DNA from: Streptomyces asiaticus
GTDB taxonomy: Bacteria; Actinomycetota; Actinomycetes; Streptomycetales; Streptomycetaceae
DNA length: 64,000 nt
Assembly: GCF_018138715.1 (NCBI RefSeq)
Contig: NZ_JAGSHX010000006.1
Span: 8,432,001 to 8,496,000 of the forward strand
Direction: 5' to 3'
Positions 18,728 to 27,579 of this stretch are shown piece after piece; position 1 is the first letter of the stretch, and every line of letters begins with the position of its first letter. Under the pieces are notes generated by a model, which was not told the origin of the DNA, made no database searches, and worked only from the letters and a program-made list of their open reading frames with translations. A program made the position numbers and the translations under genes.

Positions 18728-20299
18728 ATGTCCCCTACACCCAACGGCTTCTGGGCCCAGGCCGCGCTCGAGCCCGACCGCACCGTGCTCATCGCCCCGG
18801 ACGGCGAGGAGTGGACCGCCGGGCGGCTGCACGGCGCGTGCAACCGGCTCGTCGCCGGGCTGCGCGCCGCCGGGCTGCGCCGCGGCGACGCCCTGGCGGT
18901 CGTCCTGCCCAACGGGGTGGAGTTCTTCGTCGCCGCGCTCGCCGCCACCCAGGCCGGGTTCTATCTGGTGCCGGTCAACCACCATCTGGTCGGCCCCGAG
19001 ATCGCCTGGATCGTCTCCGACTCCGGTGCCAAGGTGCTGATCGCCCATGAGCGCTACGGCGGGCAGGCGGCCGCGGCCGCCGACGAGGCGGGGCTGCCCG
19101 CGACCCACCGCTACGCCGTCGGCGCCATCGACGGCTTCCGCCCGTACGCCGAGCTCCTCGAGGGGCAGCCGGAGGAGCCGCCCGCCGAGCGCGAGCTGGG
19201 CTGGGTGATGAACTACACCTCCGGCACCACGGGCCGGCCGCGCGGAATCCGCCGTGCGCTGACCGGAAAGCTCCCCGAGGACAGCCACCTCGGCGGCTTC
19301 CTGCGGTTCTTCGGCATCACCCCGCGCGCCGAGGAGCCCGACCACGTCCATCTGGTGTGCTCACCGCTCTACCACACCGCCGTCCTCCAGTTCGCGAGCT
19401 CCTCGCTGCACATCGGCCATCCCCTGGTGCTCATGGACAAGTGGACGCCCCAGGAGATGCTGCGCCTGATCGACACCTACCGCTGTACGCACACCCATAT
19501 GGTGCCGACCCAGTTCCACCGGCTGCTCGCCCTCCCCGACGAGGTCAAGCGGTCCTACGACGTCTCGTCGATGCGCCACGCCATCCACGGCGCCGCGCCC
19601 TGCCCCGACCACGTGAAGCGCGGGATGATCGACTGGTGGGGCGGCTGTGTCGAGGAGTACTACGCGGCCAGCGAGGGCGGTGGCGCCTTCGCCACCGCCG
19701 AGGACTGGCTGAAGAAGCCGGGGACCGTCGGCCGCCCCTGGCCCATCAGCGAGATCGCCATCTTCGACGACGAGGGCACCCGGCTCGCCGCCGGTGAACT
19801 CGGCACCGTCTACATGAAGATGAGCACCGGGGGCTTCGCCTACCACAAGGACAAGTCCAAGACCGAGAAGAACCGCATCGGCGACTTCTTCACCGTCGGC
19901 GACCTCGGCCTCCTGGACGAGGACGGCTATCTCTACCTCCGCGACCGCAAGATCGACCTGATCATCTCCGGCGGGGTCAACATCTACCCCGCCGAGATCG
20001 AGGCCGCGCTGCTCACCCATCCGGCCGTGGCCGACGCCGCCGCCTTCGGAATCCCCCACGAGGACTGGGGCGAGCAGGTCATCGCGGTCGTGGAGCCCGC
20101 CGAGGGGCATGCGCCGGGGCCCGAGCTGGCCGAGGAGATCCTCGCCCACTGCACCACCCGGCTCGCGGGCTACAAATGCCCCAAGTCGGTGGAGTTCATC
20201 GCCGAGATGCCGCGCGACCCCAACGGCAAGCTCTACAAGCGGCGGCTGCGCGCGCCGTACTGGGAGGGTGCGGTCGACGCTGGTCAGACCCCACATTGA
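18728..20299 (+). CDS. Acyl-CoA synthetase (FadD family)
   Basis: This 523-residue AMP-forming ligase has the P-loop MNYTSGTTGRPRGIRR near residue 160, YYAASEGGG as the A5 motif, GDLGLLDEDGYLYLRDR (A7-A8) and a C-terminal catalytic lysine context NGKLYKRRLR. It activates a fatty or steroid-derived acid as a CoA ester. It follows the nitronate monooxygenase gene and precedes hsp20, which has its own promoter. It differs clearly from the FadD19-like protein at 22854; exact substrate unknown. Confidence 0.9.
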   Translation: MSPTPNGFWAQAALEPDRTVLIAPDGEEWTAGRLHGACNRLVAGLRAAGLRRGDALAVVLPNGVEFFVAALAATQAGFYLVPVNHHLVGPEIAWIVSDSGAKVLIAHERYGGQAAAAADEAGLPATHRYAVGAIDGFRPYAELLEGQPEEPPAERELGWVMNYTSGTTGRPRGIRRALTGKLPEDSHLGGFLRFFGITPRAEEPDHVHLVCSPLYHTAVLQFASSSLHIGHPLVLMDKWTPQEMLRLIDTYRCTHTHMVPTQFHRLLALPDEVKRSYDVSSMRHAIHGAAPCPDHVKRGMIDWWGGCVEEYYAASEGGGAFATAEDWLKKPGTVGRPWPISEIAIFDDEGTRLAAGELGTVYMKMSTGGFAYHKDKSKTEKNRIGDFFTVGDLGLLDEDGYLYLRDRKIDLIISGGVNIYPAEIEAALLTHPAVADAAAFGIPHEDWGEQVIAVVEPAEGHAPGPELAEEILAHCTTRLAGYKCPKSVEFIAEMPRDPNGKLYKRRLRAPYWEGAVDAGQTPH

Positions 20300-20340
20300 G
20301 CGTGAGGTTGTCAACTTAATGTCGGTCGCGCTATATAACT
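20295..20340 (+). promoter_or_regulatory. Promoter region of hsp20 with a weak HAIR-like element
   Basis: TTGTCA (20308-20313) and TATATA (20332-20337) are 18 bases apart, a good sigma-70-type pair in an otherwise GC-rich genome. TTGAG (20296-20300) and TCAA (20311-20314) have the 10-base spacing of the HspR element HAIR, but the outer bases do not fit, so HspR control is only a suggestion. Confidence 0.5.
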
Positions 20341-20388
20341 AGTCATAGGGCATCGCACGCAGCGCGATATGAAAAGGAGTGATCTGTG

Positions 20389-20814
20389 ATGCTCATGCGC
20401 ACCGACGCCTTCCGGGAGCTCGACCGGCTGTCCCAGCAGCTGCTCGGCACCGCCGTACGACCGACCGCCATGCCGATGGACGCCTACCGCGCGGACGGCG
20501 AGTTCGTCGTCCACTTCGATCTCCCGGGCATCGATCCGGACACCATCGACCTCGATGTCGAGCGCAATGTGCTGACCGTCCGCGCCGAGCGGCGCTCCCC
20601 GGCCCCCGAGGGCGCCGAGATGATCGCCTCGGAGCGCCCCTCCGGCCTCCACACCCGTCAGCTCATCCTCGGGGACACCCTCGACACCGAGCGGATCGAC
20701 GCCTCGTACGACGCAGGAGTCCTCACCCTGCGCCTGCCGGTCTCGGAGAAGGCCAAGCCGCGCAAGATCAAGGTCAGTGACGGGGCGGGCACCCCCCGTC
20801 AGCTGACCGCCTGA
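20389..20814 (+). CDS. Small heat-shock protein, Hsp20/alpha-crystallin family
   Basis: This 141-residue ATP-independent holdase has an alpha-crystallin domain at about residues 28-125, with [26 protein letters not shown] early and [21 protein letters not shown] at the end. That last stretch contains the G-V-L-T-L-x-L/I pattern of the family (GVLTLRLP). The start is ATG 20389, 9 bases after AAAGGAG; GTG 20386 and ATG 20395 are alternatives. The DUF2267 gene follows and probably shares the transcript. Confidence 0.93.
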   Translation: MLMRTDAFRELDRLSQQLLGTAVRPTAMPMDAYRADGEFVVHFDLPGIDPDTIDLDVERNVLTVRAERRSPAPEGAEMIASERPSGLHTRQLILGDTLDTERIDASYDAGVLTLRLPVSEKAKPRKIKVSDGAGTPRQLTA

Positions 20815-20858
20815 CGCACCTCCCCCCACCCCTTCACGAGAAAGGCGCCCTCACACCC

Positions 20859-21305
20859 ATGTTCCAGCAGCGTCGCCCGGGGCGGCAGCAGCCCGGTATG
20901 ACGTACGACGAGCTGATCGAGGCGGTGCGGTACGACGGCCTCTACCCCACCCGGGAAAGGGCCGAGGAGGTCACCCGCACCGTGCTGGCCGCCCTGGGAC
21001 GTCAGCTCACCGGTGAGGAGCGGGTCGCCCTCGCCGCGGCACTGCCCCGGAGGGCGGCGCGGGTGCTCGCCGCCGAGATCCCAGGCCCCGAGCGGCTGAC
21101 GGGCTGGGGATTCGTCAAGGACATCGCCGCGCGCACCCCCGAATCGACCCCGGCGACCGCCCGTTGGGACGCCGGATCGGTGCTGGGGATCATCGGGCGA
21201 GTGGCGGGCCCGGAGCTGGTGCGCCGCATCCTCGGCCAGCTCCCCGAGGGCTACGCCCTGCTGTTCGGCCAGGCCGAGCTGGCCCGGCCGACGCAGCCTG
21301 CCTGA
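20859..21305 (+). CDS. DUF2267 domain protein
   Basis: This 148-residue protein contains a DUF2267 domain: MTYDELIEAVRYDGLYPTRERAEEVTRTVLAALGRQLTGEE followed by a helical second half with LPEGYALLFG. These small helical proteins are often found beside stress genes; function is unknown. It lies 44 bases after hsp20. The start ATG has AGAAAGG 13 bases upstream; the internal ATG of MTYDEL is also possible. Confidence 0.85.
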   Translation: MFQQRRPGRQQPGMTYDELIEAVRYDGLYPTRERAEEVTRTVLAALGRQLTGEERVALAAALPRRAARVLAAEIPGPERLTGWGFVKDIAARTPESTPATARWDAGSVLGIIGRVAGPELVRRILGQLPEGYALLFGQAELARPTQPA

Positions 21306-21320
21306 TCCGGTCGGCGCTCC

Positions 21321-21355
21321 CGGGGCCGGTTCCGCTTCCCGCGGGACCGGCCCCG
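21321..21355 (+). terminator. Terminator after the hsp20-DUF2267 unit
   Basis: Arms 21321-21333 and 21343-21355 pair over 13 bases with one G-T pair, around a 9-base loop, 15 bases after the DUF2267 stop. Confidence 0.7.
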
Positions 21356-21530
21356 TGGCGCGCTCGCGGTGCGGCGCCCTATCGTTCCAGAGCCCGCCGG
21401 ACGCCACCGGGGCCGCCCGGACGACGCCGAGGTGCCGCCCGGACGGCGCCTCAGGTCACCCGGGAGGTCACCCGGGCCGTCCGGACGACGACGCGGGGCC
21501 GCCCGTACCGCCGAGAGAGGAACCTCGCCC

Positions 21531-22136
21531 ATGCGACCGCATCCGTCCCCGCGTCATGCGCTGATCGCCGTGCTGGCCGCCGCCGTGCTGGCCACCGGGG
21601 CCACCACCGCCGTCGCCGCGCCGGCCGGCTCCGCCCGTGTCCAGCACGGCACCCTCCGGCCGCTGGTCGACCTGTCCGCGCAGCGGGTGCTGGTGGCCGA
21701 CGAGGTCGCCGCCGCGAAGTGGGGCACGGACAGCCCGATCGACGACCCGGCGCGGGAGCGGGAGGTGCTGGAGACGGTGGCGCGGCAGGCCGAGGAACTG
21801 GGTGCCGACCCGGTGGCCACATCGCGGATCTTCCGTGACCAGATCGAGGCCAGCAAGGTCGTCCAGCGCGGCCTGTACAGCCGCTGGGACGCCGACCCCG
21901 CACAGGCGCCCACCGAACGCCCCGACCTCGGCCGGGTCCGGCTGGAGATCAACCGGATCAACGGCGAACTCGTGCGCGCCATCGCGGACTCGGCGGCCGT
22001 ACGCGAGTCCCCCTCCTGCGTGGGACACCTCACGGCCGGGGCAGCCGCCGTGGTCCACGGGCGGCGTCTGGACCCGCTGCACACCGTGGCGCTGGGCCGC
22101 TCGCTGCCGTCGGTGTGCGAGCGCGGAGCGCCGTAG
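21531..22136 (+). CDS. Secreted chorismate mutase (AroQ-gamma type)
   Basis: This 201-residue protein carries a Sec signal peptide (residues 1-30: a positive start, LIAVLAAAVLATGATTAV and cleavage near AVA-AP). The mature part matches the periplasmic AroQ-gamma fold, with LVDLSAQRVLVADEVAAAKW, SRIFRDQIEASKVVQ and RLEINRINGELVRAI holding the basic residues that bind chorismate. Two cysteines near the C-terminus could form a disulfide. It would turn chorismate into prephenate outside the membrane, like Rv1885c. The start ATG is preceded by GAGAGAGGAA. Confidence 0.87.
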   Translation: MRPHPSPRHALIAVLAAAVLATGATTAVAAPAGSARVQHGTLRPLVDLSAQRVLVADEVAAAKWGTDSPIDDPAREREVLETVARQAEELGADPVATSRIFRDQIEASKVVQRGLYSRWDADPAQAPTERPDLGRVRLEINRINGELVRAIADSAAVRESPSCVGHLTAGAAAVVHGRRLDPLHTVALGRSLPSVCERGAP

Positions 22137-22144
22137 GGCGGTGG

Positions 22145-22705
22145 TCAGGGCACGGGGCGGTCGTTGAGGACGCGCTGGAAGAGCAGATGGTCCCGCCAGG
22201 CGCCGGCGATGTGCAGATAGTCCGGCGCCATGCCGATCCGGGTGAATCCGCAGCCCAGCAGGACGCGTTGGGACGGGACGTTCTCCACCAGCGTGCTGGC
22301 CTCGATCCGGTGCAGCCCGAGCCGCTCATCGGCCGTCCGGCAGACGGACCGGACGGCCCGGGTGGCCAGTCCGCGGCCGATGTGCCCGGCGTCGATCCAG
22401 TACTCGAGGTGGGCGTTGCGCCAGGGCCCGAGGACGATGTTCGACAGGGCGACCGTGCCCAGGATCCGCTCGCCGTCGGCCAGCACCCAGGGCACCCTCC
22501 GGCCGGACTCCCACTGTTCCAGCTGGTCCCGCAGCCGGGCGGCCTGGCCGTCGGTGGTGAAGAAGCTCTCGTCCCGCGGTGGGCTGGTGGGGCGCAGATG
22601 CTCGAGGTTGCGCGTGAACGCGTCCGCGAGCGCCTCGGCGTCGTCCGCGGCGGCGATCCGCAACGTGATCCCGTCGGCGAGAGGTACAGGAGGGGGAACG
22701 ATCAC
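22145..22705 (-). CDS. GNAT acetyltransferase, RimJ/RimL type
   Basis: This 186-residue enzyme has the GNAT acetyl-CoA site IGRGLATRAVR preceded by HLEYWIDAGH, then LHRIEASTLVENVPSQRVLLGCGF, the standard RimJ/L C-terminal module for N-terminal or small-molecule acetylation. It converges with the chorismate mutase gene with 8 bases between the stops. The GTG at 22705 follows a purine-rich GGGTGATC context and has no better rival. Substrate unknown. Confidence 0.88.
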   Translation of the reverse strand: MIVPPPVPLADGITLRIAAADDAEALADAFTRNLEHLRPTSPPRDESFFTTDGQAARLRDQLEQWESGRRVPWVLADGERILGTVALSNIVLGPWRNAHLEYWIDAGHIGRGLATRAVRSVCRTADERLGLHRIEASTLVENVPSQRVLLGCGFTRIGMAPDYLHIAGAWRDHLLFQRVLNDRPVP

Positions 22706-22782
22706 CCGGTCAGCCTACGGGGGTGTCCGGCGGTACGCGTACGCCTGCGGCGGGCTGTTCCCCTCCCCGCCCCTTCCCGTCA

Positions 22783-22815
22783 CTGGGGCTCCGCCCCAGA
22801 CCCCGGGATCCGGGG
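22783..22815. repeat. Streptomyces-type extragenic palindromes / terminator
   Basis: CTGGGGC-TCC-GCCCCAG (22783-22799) is followed at once by CCCCGG-GAT-CCGGGG (22801-22815). This GGGGCTCCGCCCCAGACCCCG wording is a very common intergenic element in Streptomyces. It lies downstream of the FadD19-like gene (minus strand) and probably ends its transcript. Confidence 0.7.
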
Positions 22816-22853
22816 GCATGGCCCGCCGGACACTCCCTGGCCGGCGCGGCGGT

Positions 22854-24482
22854 TCAGCCACCGTGCTTGGCGTCCTGGTCCGCTCCCTCCGCCACCGCCC
22901 GCGCCCAGCGGTAGTCCGCCTTGCCGCTGGGGGAGCGCTGGATGCGGTCGGTGAAGACGACCGTCCGCGGGATCTTGTAGCCCGCGAGCCGCTCGCGGCA
23001 GTGGTCGCGGACCGCGTCGGCGGTGAGCCCGGACGCCTCCGTGCGGGGCTGGACGACGGCCGCGACACGATGGCCCCAGCGGGTGTCCGGAACGCCCGCC
23101 ACGAGCGCGTCGTACACATCCGGATGGGCCTTCAGGGCCTGCTCGACCTCCTCCGGATAGACCTTCTCGCCCCCGGTGTTGATGCACTGGGAACCGCGCC
23201 CGAGGACGGTGATCACACCGTCCTCGTCGACGGTCGCCATGTCGCCGAGCAGTACCCAGCGCTCCCCGTCCGCCTCGAAGAACGTCTCGGCGGTCTTCTT
23301 CGGGTCGTTGTAGTAGCCGAGCGGCACATGGCCGCGCTGGGCGATCCGGCCGGGCTCACCGGGTGCCACCGGGGCGAGGGTCGCCGGATCCACCACCGTC
23401 GTCCGGGCGTTGGCGCGCAGCCGGAAGCCCTTCTCGGGTCCGGAGTCGGCGGTGGCGGTGCCGTTGAACCCGGACTCCGAGGAGCCGAAGTTGTTCAGCA
23501 GCAGGGTGTGCGGGGAGAGCTCGGCGAACTGGGCGCGTACGGTCTCCGAGAGGATCGCGCCCGAGCTGCTGACGCTGAGCAGCGAGGAGAGGTCGGTGCC
23601 CTTGAGGGGGCCGGTCAGGGCGTCCACCAGGGGCCGCAGCATCGCGTCGCCGACCAGCGAGGCCGCGGTGACCTTCTCCTTCTCGATGGTCCTCAGCACC
23701 GCCTCCGGCATGAACTTCCGGTGCAGTACCACCTTCTGGCCGAAGTTGAACGCGATGAAGGCCGTAAGGGTGGAGGTTCCGTGCATCAGTGGCGGGGTGG
23801 GGAAGAAGACCAGTCCCTCGCCGCCCGCGGCCACCCGCTCGGCCAGCTCCTCCGGGCGCTCGACGGGCTGGCCGGTCGGGGCGCCGCCGCCAAGACCGGA
23901 GAAGAAGAGGTCCTCCTGCCGCCAGACCACGCCCTTGGGCATCCCGGTGGTGCCGCCCGTGTAGATGATGAAGCGGTCGTCGGCGGACCGGGCCGGGAAG
24001 CCGCGCTCGGGCGACCCGGACGCCTCGGCGTCGGCGAACGCCACCGACGGGCCGGGGCCGTCCCCGGTGCCGACCCGCACCAGATGGCGCAAGGTGCCGG
24101 TGTGGGGCAGCGCGGCGGCCACCCGCTCGCCGAACTCGGCGTCGTAGACCAGCGCGGCCAGCTCCGCGTCGCGGTAGAGATAGACCAACTCGTCTTCCAC
24201 GTAGCGGTAGTTGACGTTCACCGGCACCGCGCGGATCTTCAGACAGGCCAGGGCGGTCTGGAGGTACTCCACGCCGTTGCACAGATGCAGTCCGACATGC
24301 TCGCCCGGGGCGATACCGCTGTCCATCAGATGGTGGCCGAGCCGGTTGGCGGCCGCGTCCAGCTGGGCGTAGCTGAGCCGCCGTTCGGCCCCGGTGCCCG
24401 GGTGGTCGAGGTACACCAGCGCCTCTCTGCCGGGCACGGCGTCGACGATCGACTCGAACAGGTCGGCAAGGTTGTACTCCAC
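22854..24482 (-). CDS. Steroid side-chain acyl-CoA ligase, FadD19-like
   Basis: This 542-residue AMP-forming ligase has the FadD19-type P-loop YTGGTTGMPKGVVWR and the distinctive hinge GRGSQCINTGGEKVYPEEVEQALKAHP. The catalytic lysine is in SPSGKADYRWA. FadD19 of Mycobacterium and Rhodococcus activates the C26 carboxyl of the cholesterol or phytosterol side chain. The gene is divergent from an echA19-like gene, just as Rv3515c is from Rv3516, and the shared promoter region has a KstR-type site. The GTG at 24482 was chosen for AGGAGGAG just upstream; longer readings run into the operator region. Confidence 0.88.
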   Translation of the reverse strand: MEYNLADLFESIVDAVPGREALVYLDHPGTGAERRLSYAQLDAAANRLGHHLMDSGIAPGEHVGLHLCNGVEYLQTALACLKIRAVPVNVNYRYVEDELVYLYRDAELAALVYDAEFGERVAAALPHTGTLRHLVRVGTGDGPGPSVAFADAEASGSPERGFPARSADDRFIIYTGGTTGMPKGVVWRQEDLFFSGLGGGAPTGQPVERPEELAERVAAGGEGLVFFPTPPLMHGTSTLTAFIAFNFGQKVVLHRKFMPEAVLRTIEKEKVTAASLVGDAMLRPLVDALTGPLKGTDLSSLLSVSSSGAILSETVRAQFAELSPHTLLLNNFGSSESGFNGTATADSGPEKGFRLRANARTTVVDPATLAPVAPGEPGRIAQRGHVPLGYYNDPKKTAETFFEADGERWVLLGDMATVDEDGVITVLGRGSQCINTGGEKVYPEEVEQALKAHPDVYDALVAGVPDTRWGHRVAAVVQPRTEASGLTADAVRDHCRERLAGYKIPRTVVFTDRIQRSPSGKADYRWARAVAEGADQDAKHGG

Positions 24483-24577
24483 GACTCCTCCTGACCCCTC
24501 GATACCCCTCGATCCGGCGGCTCGGCGCTCATTAGAGCCGCGCCGGGATGAGGTGGGAAGGGTTGCGGAACAAGAAA

Positions 24578-24594
24578 TCTGACTGAGCATCAGA
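24578..24594. promoter_or_regulatory. 17-base operator in the fadD19-echA19 intergenic region
   Basis: TCTGACTGAGCATCAGA shares 13 of 17 positions with the palindrome at 17477-17493. It is the core of a longer inverted repeat (24573-24582 with 24590-24599, 10-base arms). It lies between divergent genes and could control both. Confidence 0.65.
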
Positions 24595-24621
24595 TTTCTC
24601 TTGAAGTCGGTCCCCGGCTGC

Positions 24622-24635
24622 TGCAACCTGTTCTA
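24622..24635. promoter_or_regulatory. KstR-type operator before the echA19-like gene
   Basis: TGCAACCTGTTCTA matches TnnAACnnGTTnnA at every fixed base. It lies 23-36 bases before the GTG of the enoyl-CoA hydratase gene. It is the second such site in the window, again next to a gene whose mycobacterial counterpart is in the KstR regulon. Confidence 0.7.
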
Positions 24636-24657
24636 GGTCTCGAGACGGGAGGACGTC

Positions 24658-25464
24658 GTGACAAGCGGGACCGAACACCTCATCGCCGAGCGCGTCGGCG
24701 CGACCCTGGTGCTCACCTTGAACCGGCCCGAGGCCAGGAACGCGCTCTCGCTGCCGATGCTGGTCGGGCTGTACGACGGCTGGACCGAGGCCGACGAGGA
24801 CGACGCCGTGCGCTCCGTGGTGCTCACCGGCGCCGGCGGGGCCTTCTGCGCGGGAATGGACCTCAAGGCGCTCGCGGGCGGCGGCCGGATGGACGGGCAG
24901 CATGTCCGCGACCGCCTCGCGGCCGACCCCGATCTGCACTGGAAGGCGATGCTCCGCCACCATCGGCCGCGCAAACCGGTGATCGCCGCCGTGGAGGGCT
25001 CCTGTGTCGCGGGCGGCACCGAGATCCTCCAGGGCACCGACATCCGTATCGCGGGCCGCGGCGCCACCTTCGGGCTCTTCGAGGTCCGGCGCGGTCTTTT
25101 CCCCATCGGCGGCTCCACCGTACGGCTGGCCCGCCAACTGCCCCGTACCCACGCCCTGGAGATGCTGCTCACCGGGCGCCCCTACCCGGCCGAGGAGGCG
25201 GCGCGGATCGGGCTGATCGGCCATGTCGTCCCGGACGGCACGGCGCTGGAGAAGGCCCTGGAGATCGCCGAACTGATCAACGCCAACGGCCCGCTGGCCG
25301 TCGAGGCGGTCAAGGCGTCCGTCTACGAGACCGCCGAGATGACCGAGACCGACGGCCTGAAGTCCGAACTCGAGCGCGGCTGGCCCATCTTCGACACCGC
25401 CGACGCCAAGGAGGGCTCGAAAGCCTTCGCGGAGAAACGGCCGCCGGTCTACCGCCGGGCGTGA
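24658..25464 (+). CDS. Enoyl-CoA hydratase, EchA19-like
   Basis: This 268-residue crotonase-fold enzyme has the oxyanion-hole segments GGAFCAGMDLKAL and EGSCVAGGTEILQGTDIRIAG. The two acidic positions are in GGTEI and FEVRRG, as expected for hydratase activity. In mycobacteria EchA19 hydrates the unsaturated side-chain thioester of cholesterol. The GTG start has GGGAGGACGTC upstream. It is the first gene of a plus-strand run with the DUF35 and two thiolase genes; its place opposite a fadD19-like gene supports the assignment. Confidence 0.87.
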   Translation: MTSGTEHLIAERVGATLVLTLNRPEARNALSLPMLVGLYDGWTEADEDDAVRSVVLTGAGGAFCAGMDLKALAGGGRMDGQHVRDRLAADPDLHWKAMLRHHRPRKPVIAAVEGSCVAGGTEILQGTDIRIAGRGATFGLFEVRRGLFPIGGSTVRLARQLPRTHALEMLLTGRPYPAEEAARIGLIGHVVPDGTALEKALEIAELINANGPLAVEAVKASVYETAEMTETDGLKSELERGWPIFDTADAKEGSKAFAEKRPPVYRRA

Positions 25465-25524
25465 CCCCCACCCCTCAGGCCCGCCGCACCCACCCCGCGG
25501 CCGCGCGGAAGGAGACGCACCCCC

Positions 25525-26484
25525 ATGACCCCGGCCCCCTCACCCGAGGTGCTCCAGGCGCCTCTGGTCGTCGAGTTCCCGTTCACCCGCTCCCTCGGCC
25601 CGGTGCAGAGCGCCTTCCTCACCGGGCTGCGCGAGCACACCGTGCTCGGTGTGCGCACCACCGACGGCCGGGTGCTGGTGCCGCCCGTCGAATACGACCC
25701 GGTCACCGCGGACGAGCTGGCCGACCTGGTCGAGGTCGCCCCCACCGGCACCGTCACCACCTGGGCCTGGAACCCCTCGCCGCGCCGCGGCCAGCCCCTG
25801 GGCACCCCCTTCGCCTGGGTGCTGGTGCGGCTGGACGGTGCGGACACCGCCCTCCTCCACGCCCTCGACGCGCCCGGCCCCGACGCCGTGCGCACCGGGA
25901 TGCGGGTGCGGATCCGCTGGGCCGCGGAGCGCGAGGGGGCCATCACCGACATCGCCTGCTTCGAACCGTACGACGGCGCCGAGGGCGGCGAAGCCGTGCC
26001 GCACAGGGGTGCGTTCACCGACCCCGTCAGCGGCATCGTGGCCCCCGCCCGCCTCGACTACACCTACGCGCCCGGCCGCGCCCAGTCGCGCTATCTGAGG
26101 GCCCTCGCCGACCACACCACGTACGGGGAGCGCTGCCCGTCCTGCCGCAAGGTGTACGTCCCGCCCCGGGGCGCCTGTCCCACCTGCGGTGTCGCCACCG
26201 AAGAGCAGGTTGAAGTCGGCCCGCGCGGCACGGTCACCACCTTCTGCATCGTCAACATCAAGGCCCGCAACCTCGACATCGAGGTGCCGTACGTCTACGC
26301 CCACATCGCCCTGGACGGCGCCGATCTGGCCCTCCACGCGCGCATCGGCGGCATCCCCTACGACGAGGTGCGCATGGGGCTGCGCGTGGAGCCCGTATGG
26401 AGCGAGGACGGCCGCTACCCCGACCACTACCGCCCCACCGGCGAACCCGACGCCGACTACGACACCTACAAGGAGATGTTGTAG
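25525..26484 (+). CDS. OB-fold/zinc-ribbon (DUF35) protein with two domains
   Basis: This 319-residue protein has an N-terminal OB-like domain without cysteines (about 15-155) and a C-terminal DUF35 unit. The latter has a zinc ribbon CPSCRKVYVPPRGACPTC near 205-222 and an OB fold with GPRGTVTTFCIV. DUF35 proteins act as partners of thiolase-like enzymes; ChsH2-Ltp2 is the known steroid aldolase pair. Here the stop codon abuts the ATG of the thiolase gene, and the gene order matches Rv3521-Rv3522-Rv3523. It probably forms a complex with one of the two thiolases. Confidence 0.87.
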   Translation: MTPAPSPEVLQAPLVVEFPFTRSLGPVQSAFLTGLREHTVLGVRTTDGRVLVPPVEYDPVTADELADLVEVAPTGTVTTWAWNPSPRRGQPLGTPFAWVLVRLDGADTALLHALDAPGPDAVRTGMRVRIRWAAEREGAITDIACFEPYDGAEGGEAVPHRGAFTDPVSGIVAPARLDYTYAPGRAQSRYLRALADHTTYGERCPSCRKVYVPPRGACPTCGVATEEQVEVGPRGTVTTFCIVNIKARNLDIEVPYVYAHIALDGADLALHARIGGIPYDEVRMGLRVEPVWSEDGRYPDHYRPTGEPDADYDTYKEML

Positions 26485-27579
26485 ATGCGAGAGGTGGCCA
26501 TCGTCGCCTTCGGCCAGAGCGACCACCGGCGCGACACCGCGGAGACCTCCGAGGTCGAGATGCTGATGCCCGTACTCCACCAGGCGCTCGACGCCGTCGG
26601 ACTCCGGGCGGGCGAGATCGACTTCACCTGCTCCGGCTCCTGCGACTATCTGGCGGGCCGCGCCTTCTCCTTCACCATGGCCCTCGACGGCGTCGGCGCC
26701 TGGCCGCCCATCTCGGAGTCCCATGTGGAGATGGACGGCGCCTGGGCGCTGTACGAGGCATGGACCAGGCTGCTGACGGGCGAGGCCGAGACCGCGCTCG
26801 TCTACTCCTACGGCAAGTCCTCGCCCGGCGATCTGCGGGAGGTCCTCACCCGCCAGCTCGACCCGTACTACGTGGCGCCCCTGTGGCCGGACTCGGTCTC
26901 CCTCGCCGCCCTCCAGGCCCAGGCGCTGCTCGACGCGGAAGTCACCCGGGACAGGGGGGGCCCGGGGGACATCGTCGCCGACGAGCGGGCGCTGGCCGGG
27001 GTCGCGGCGCGGAGCCGGACCGCGGCCGAGGGCAACCCCCATGCCCAGCTGGCCGGTTCACCGCCGCCCGAGACCCTCCTGGACGAGCCGTATCTGGTGC
27101 GGCCGCTGCGCCGCCACGACTGCCCGCCGGTCGGCGACGGCGCGGCCGCCGTCGTGCTCGCCGCCGGGGACACCGCGCGCCGGCTCTGCCGCCGCCCCGC
27201 CTGGATCCGCGGCATGGACCACCGGACGGAGGCGCACAGCCTCGGTGTACGGGACCTCACCCGCTCCCCGTCCAGCCGGCTCGCCGCCGAGCGCGCGGGT
27301 GCCTTCGAGGCCCCCGTCGACCTGGCCGAGCTGCATGCGCCGTTCACCTCACAGGAGCTGATCCTCCGCCGAGAGCTGCGGCTGGGGGCGGACGTACGCG
27401 TCAATCCGTCCGGCGGGGCGCTGGCCGCCAACCCCATGATGGCCGCCGGGCTGATCCGCCTCGGCGAGGCCGCCGCCGCCATCCACCGCGGCGCCGCCGA
27501 CCGGGCCCTCGCCCACGCCACCTCGGGCCCTTGTCTCCAGCAGAACCTGGTGGCCGTCCTGGAAGGGGAAGCCTCGTGA
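26485..27579 (+). CDS. Thiolase-like protein (Ltp4/lipid-transfer type)
   Basis: This 364-residue SCP-x-type thiolase begins directly after the stop of the DUF35 gene. In place of the thiolase nucleophile motif it has FTCSGSCDYLAGRAFSF, and toward the end VNPSGGALAANPMMAAG, the family's NPSGG loop. The canonical HGN/GHP histidine region is changed to AHATSGPC, so ordinary Claisen cleavage is uncertain; retro-aldol activity with DUF35 is a known alternative. It corresponds in position to Rv3522 (ltp4). It overlaps the next thiolase by GTGA. Confidence 0.85.
   Translation: MREVAIVAFGQSDHRRDTAETSEVEMLMPVLHQALDAVGLRAGEIDFTCSGSCDYLAGRAFSFTMALDGVGAWPPISESHVEMDGAWALYEAWTRLLTGEAETALVYSYGKSSPGDLREVLTRQLDPYYVAPLWPDSVSLAALQAQALLDAEVTRDRGGPGDIVADERALAGVAARSRTAAEGNPHAQLAGSPPPETLLDEPYLVRPLRRHDCPPVGDGAAAVVLAAGDTARRLCRRPAWIRGMDHRTEAHSLGVRDLTRSPSSRLAAERAGAFEAPVDLAELHAPFTSQELILRRELRLGADVRVNPSGGALAANPMMAAGLIRLGEAAAAIHRGAADRALAHATSGPCLQQNLVAVLEGEAS

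Noticed and set aside
20295..20317. HspR HAIR operator before hsp20
   Set aside because: Spacing fits but only the inner TTGAG and TCAA match; too weak to claim as a site, so mentioned only in the promoter entry.
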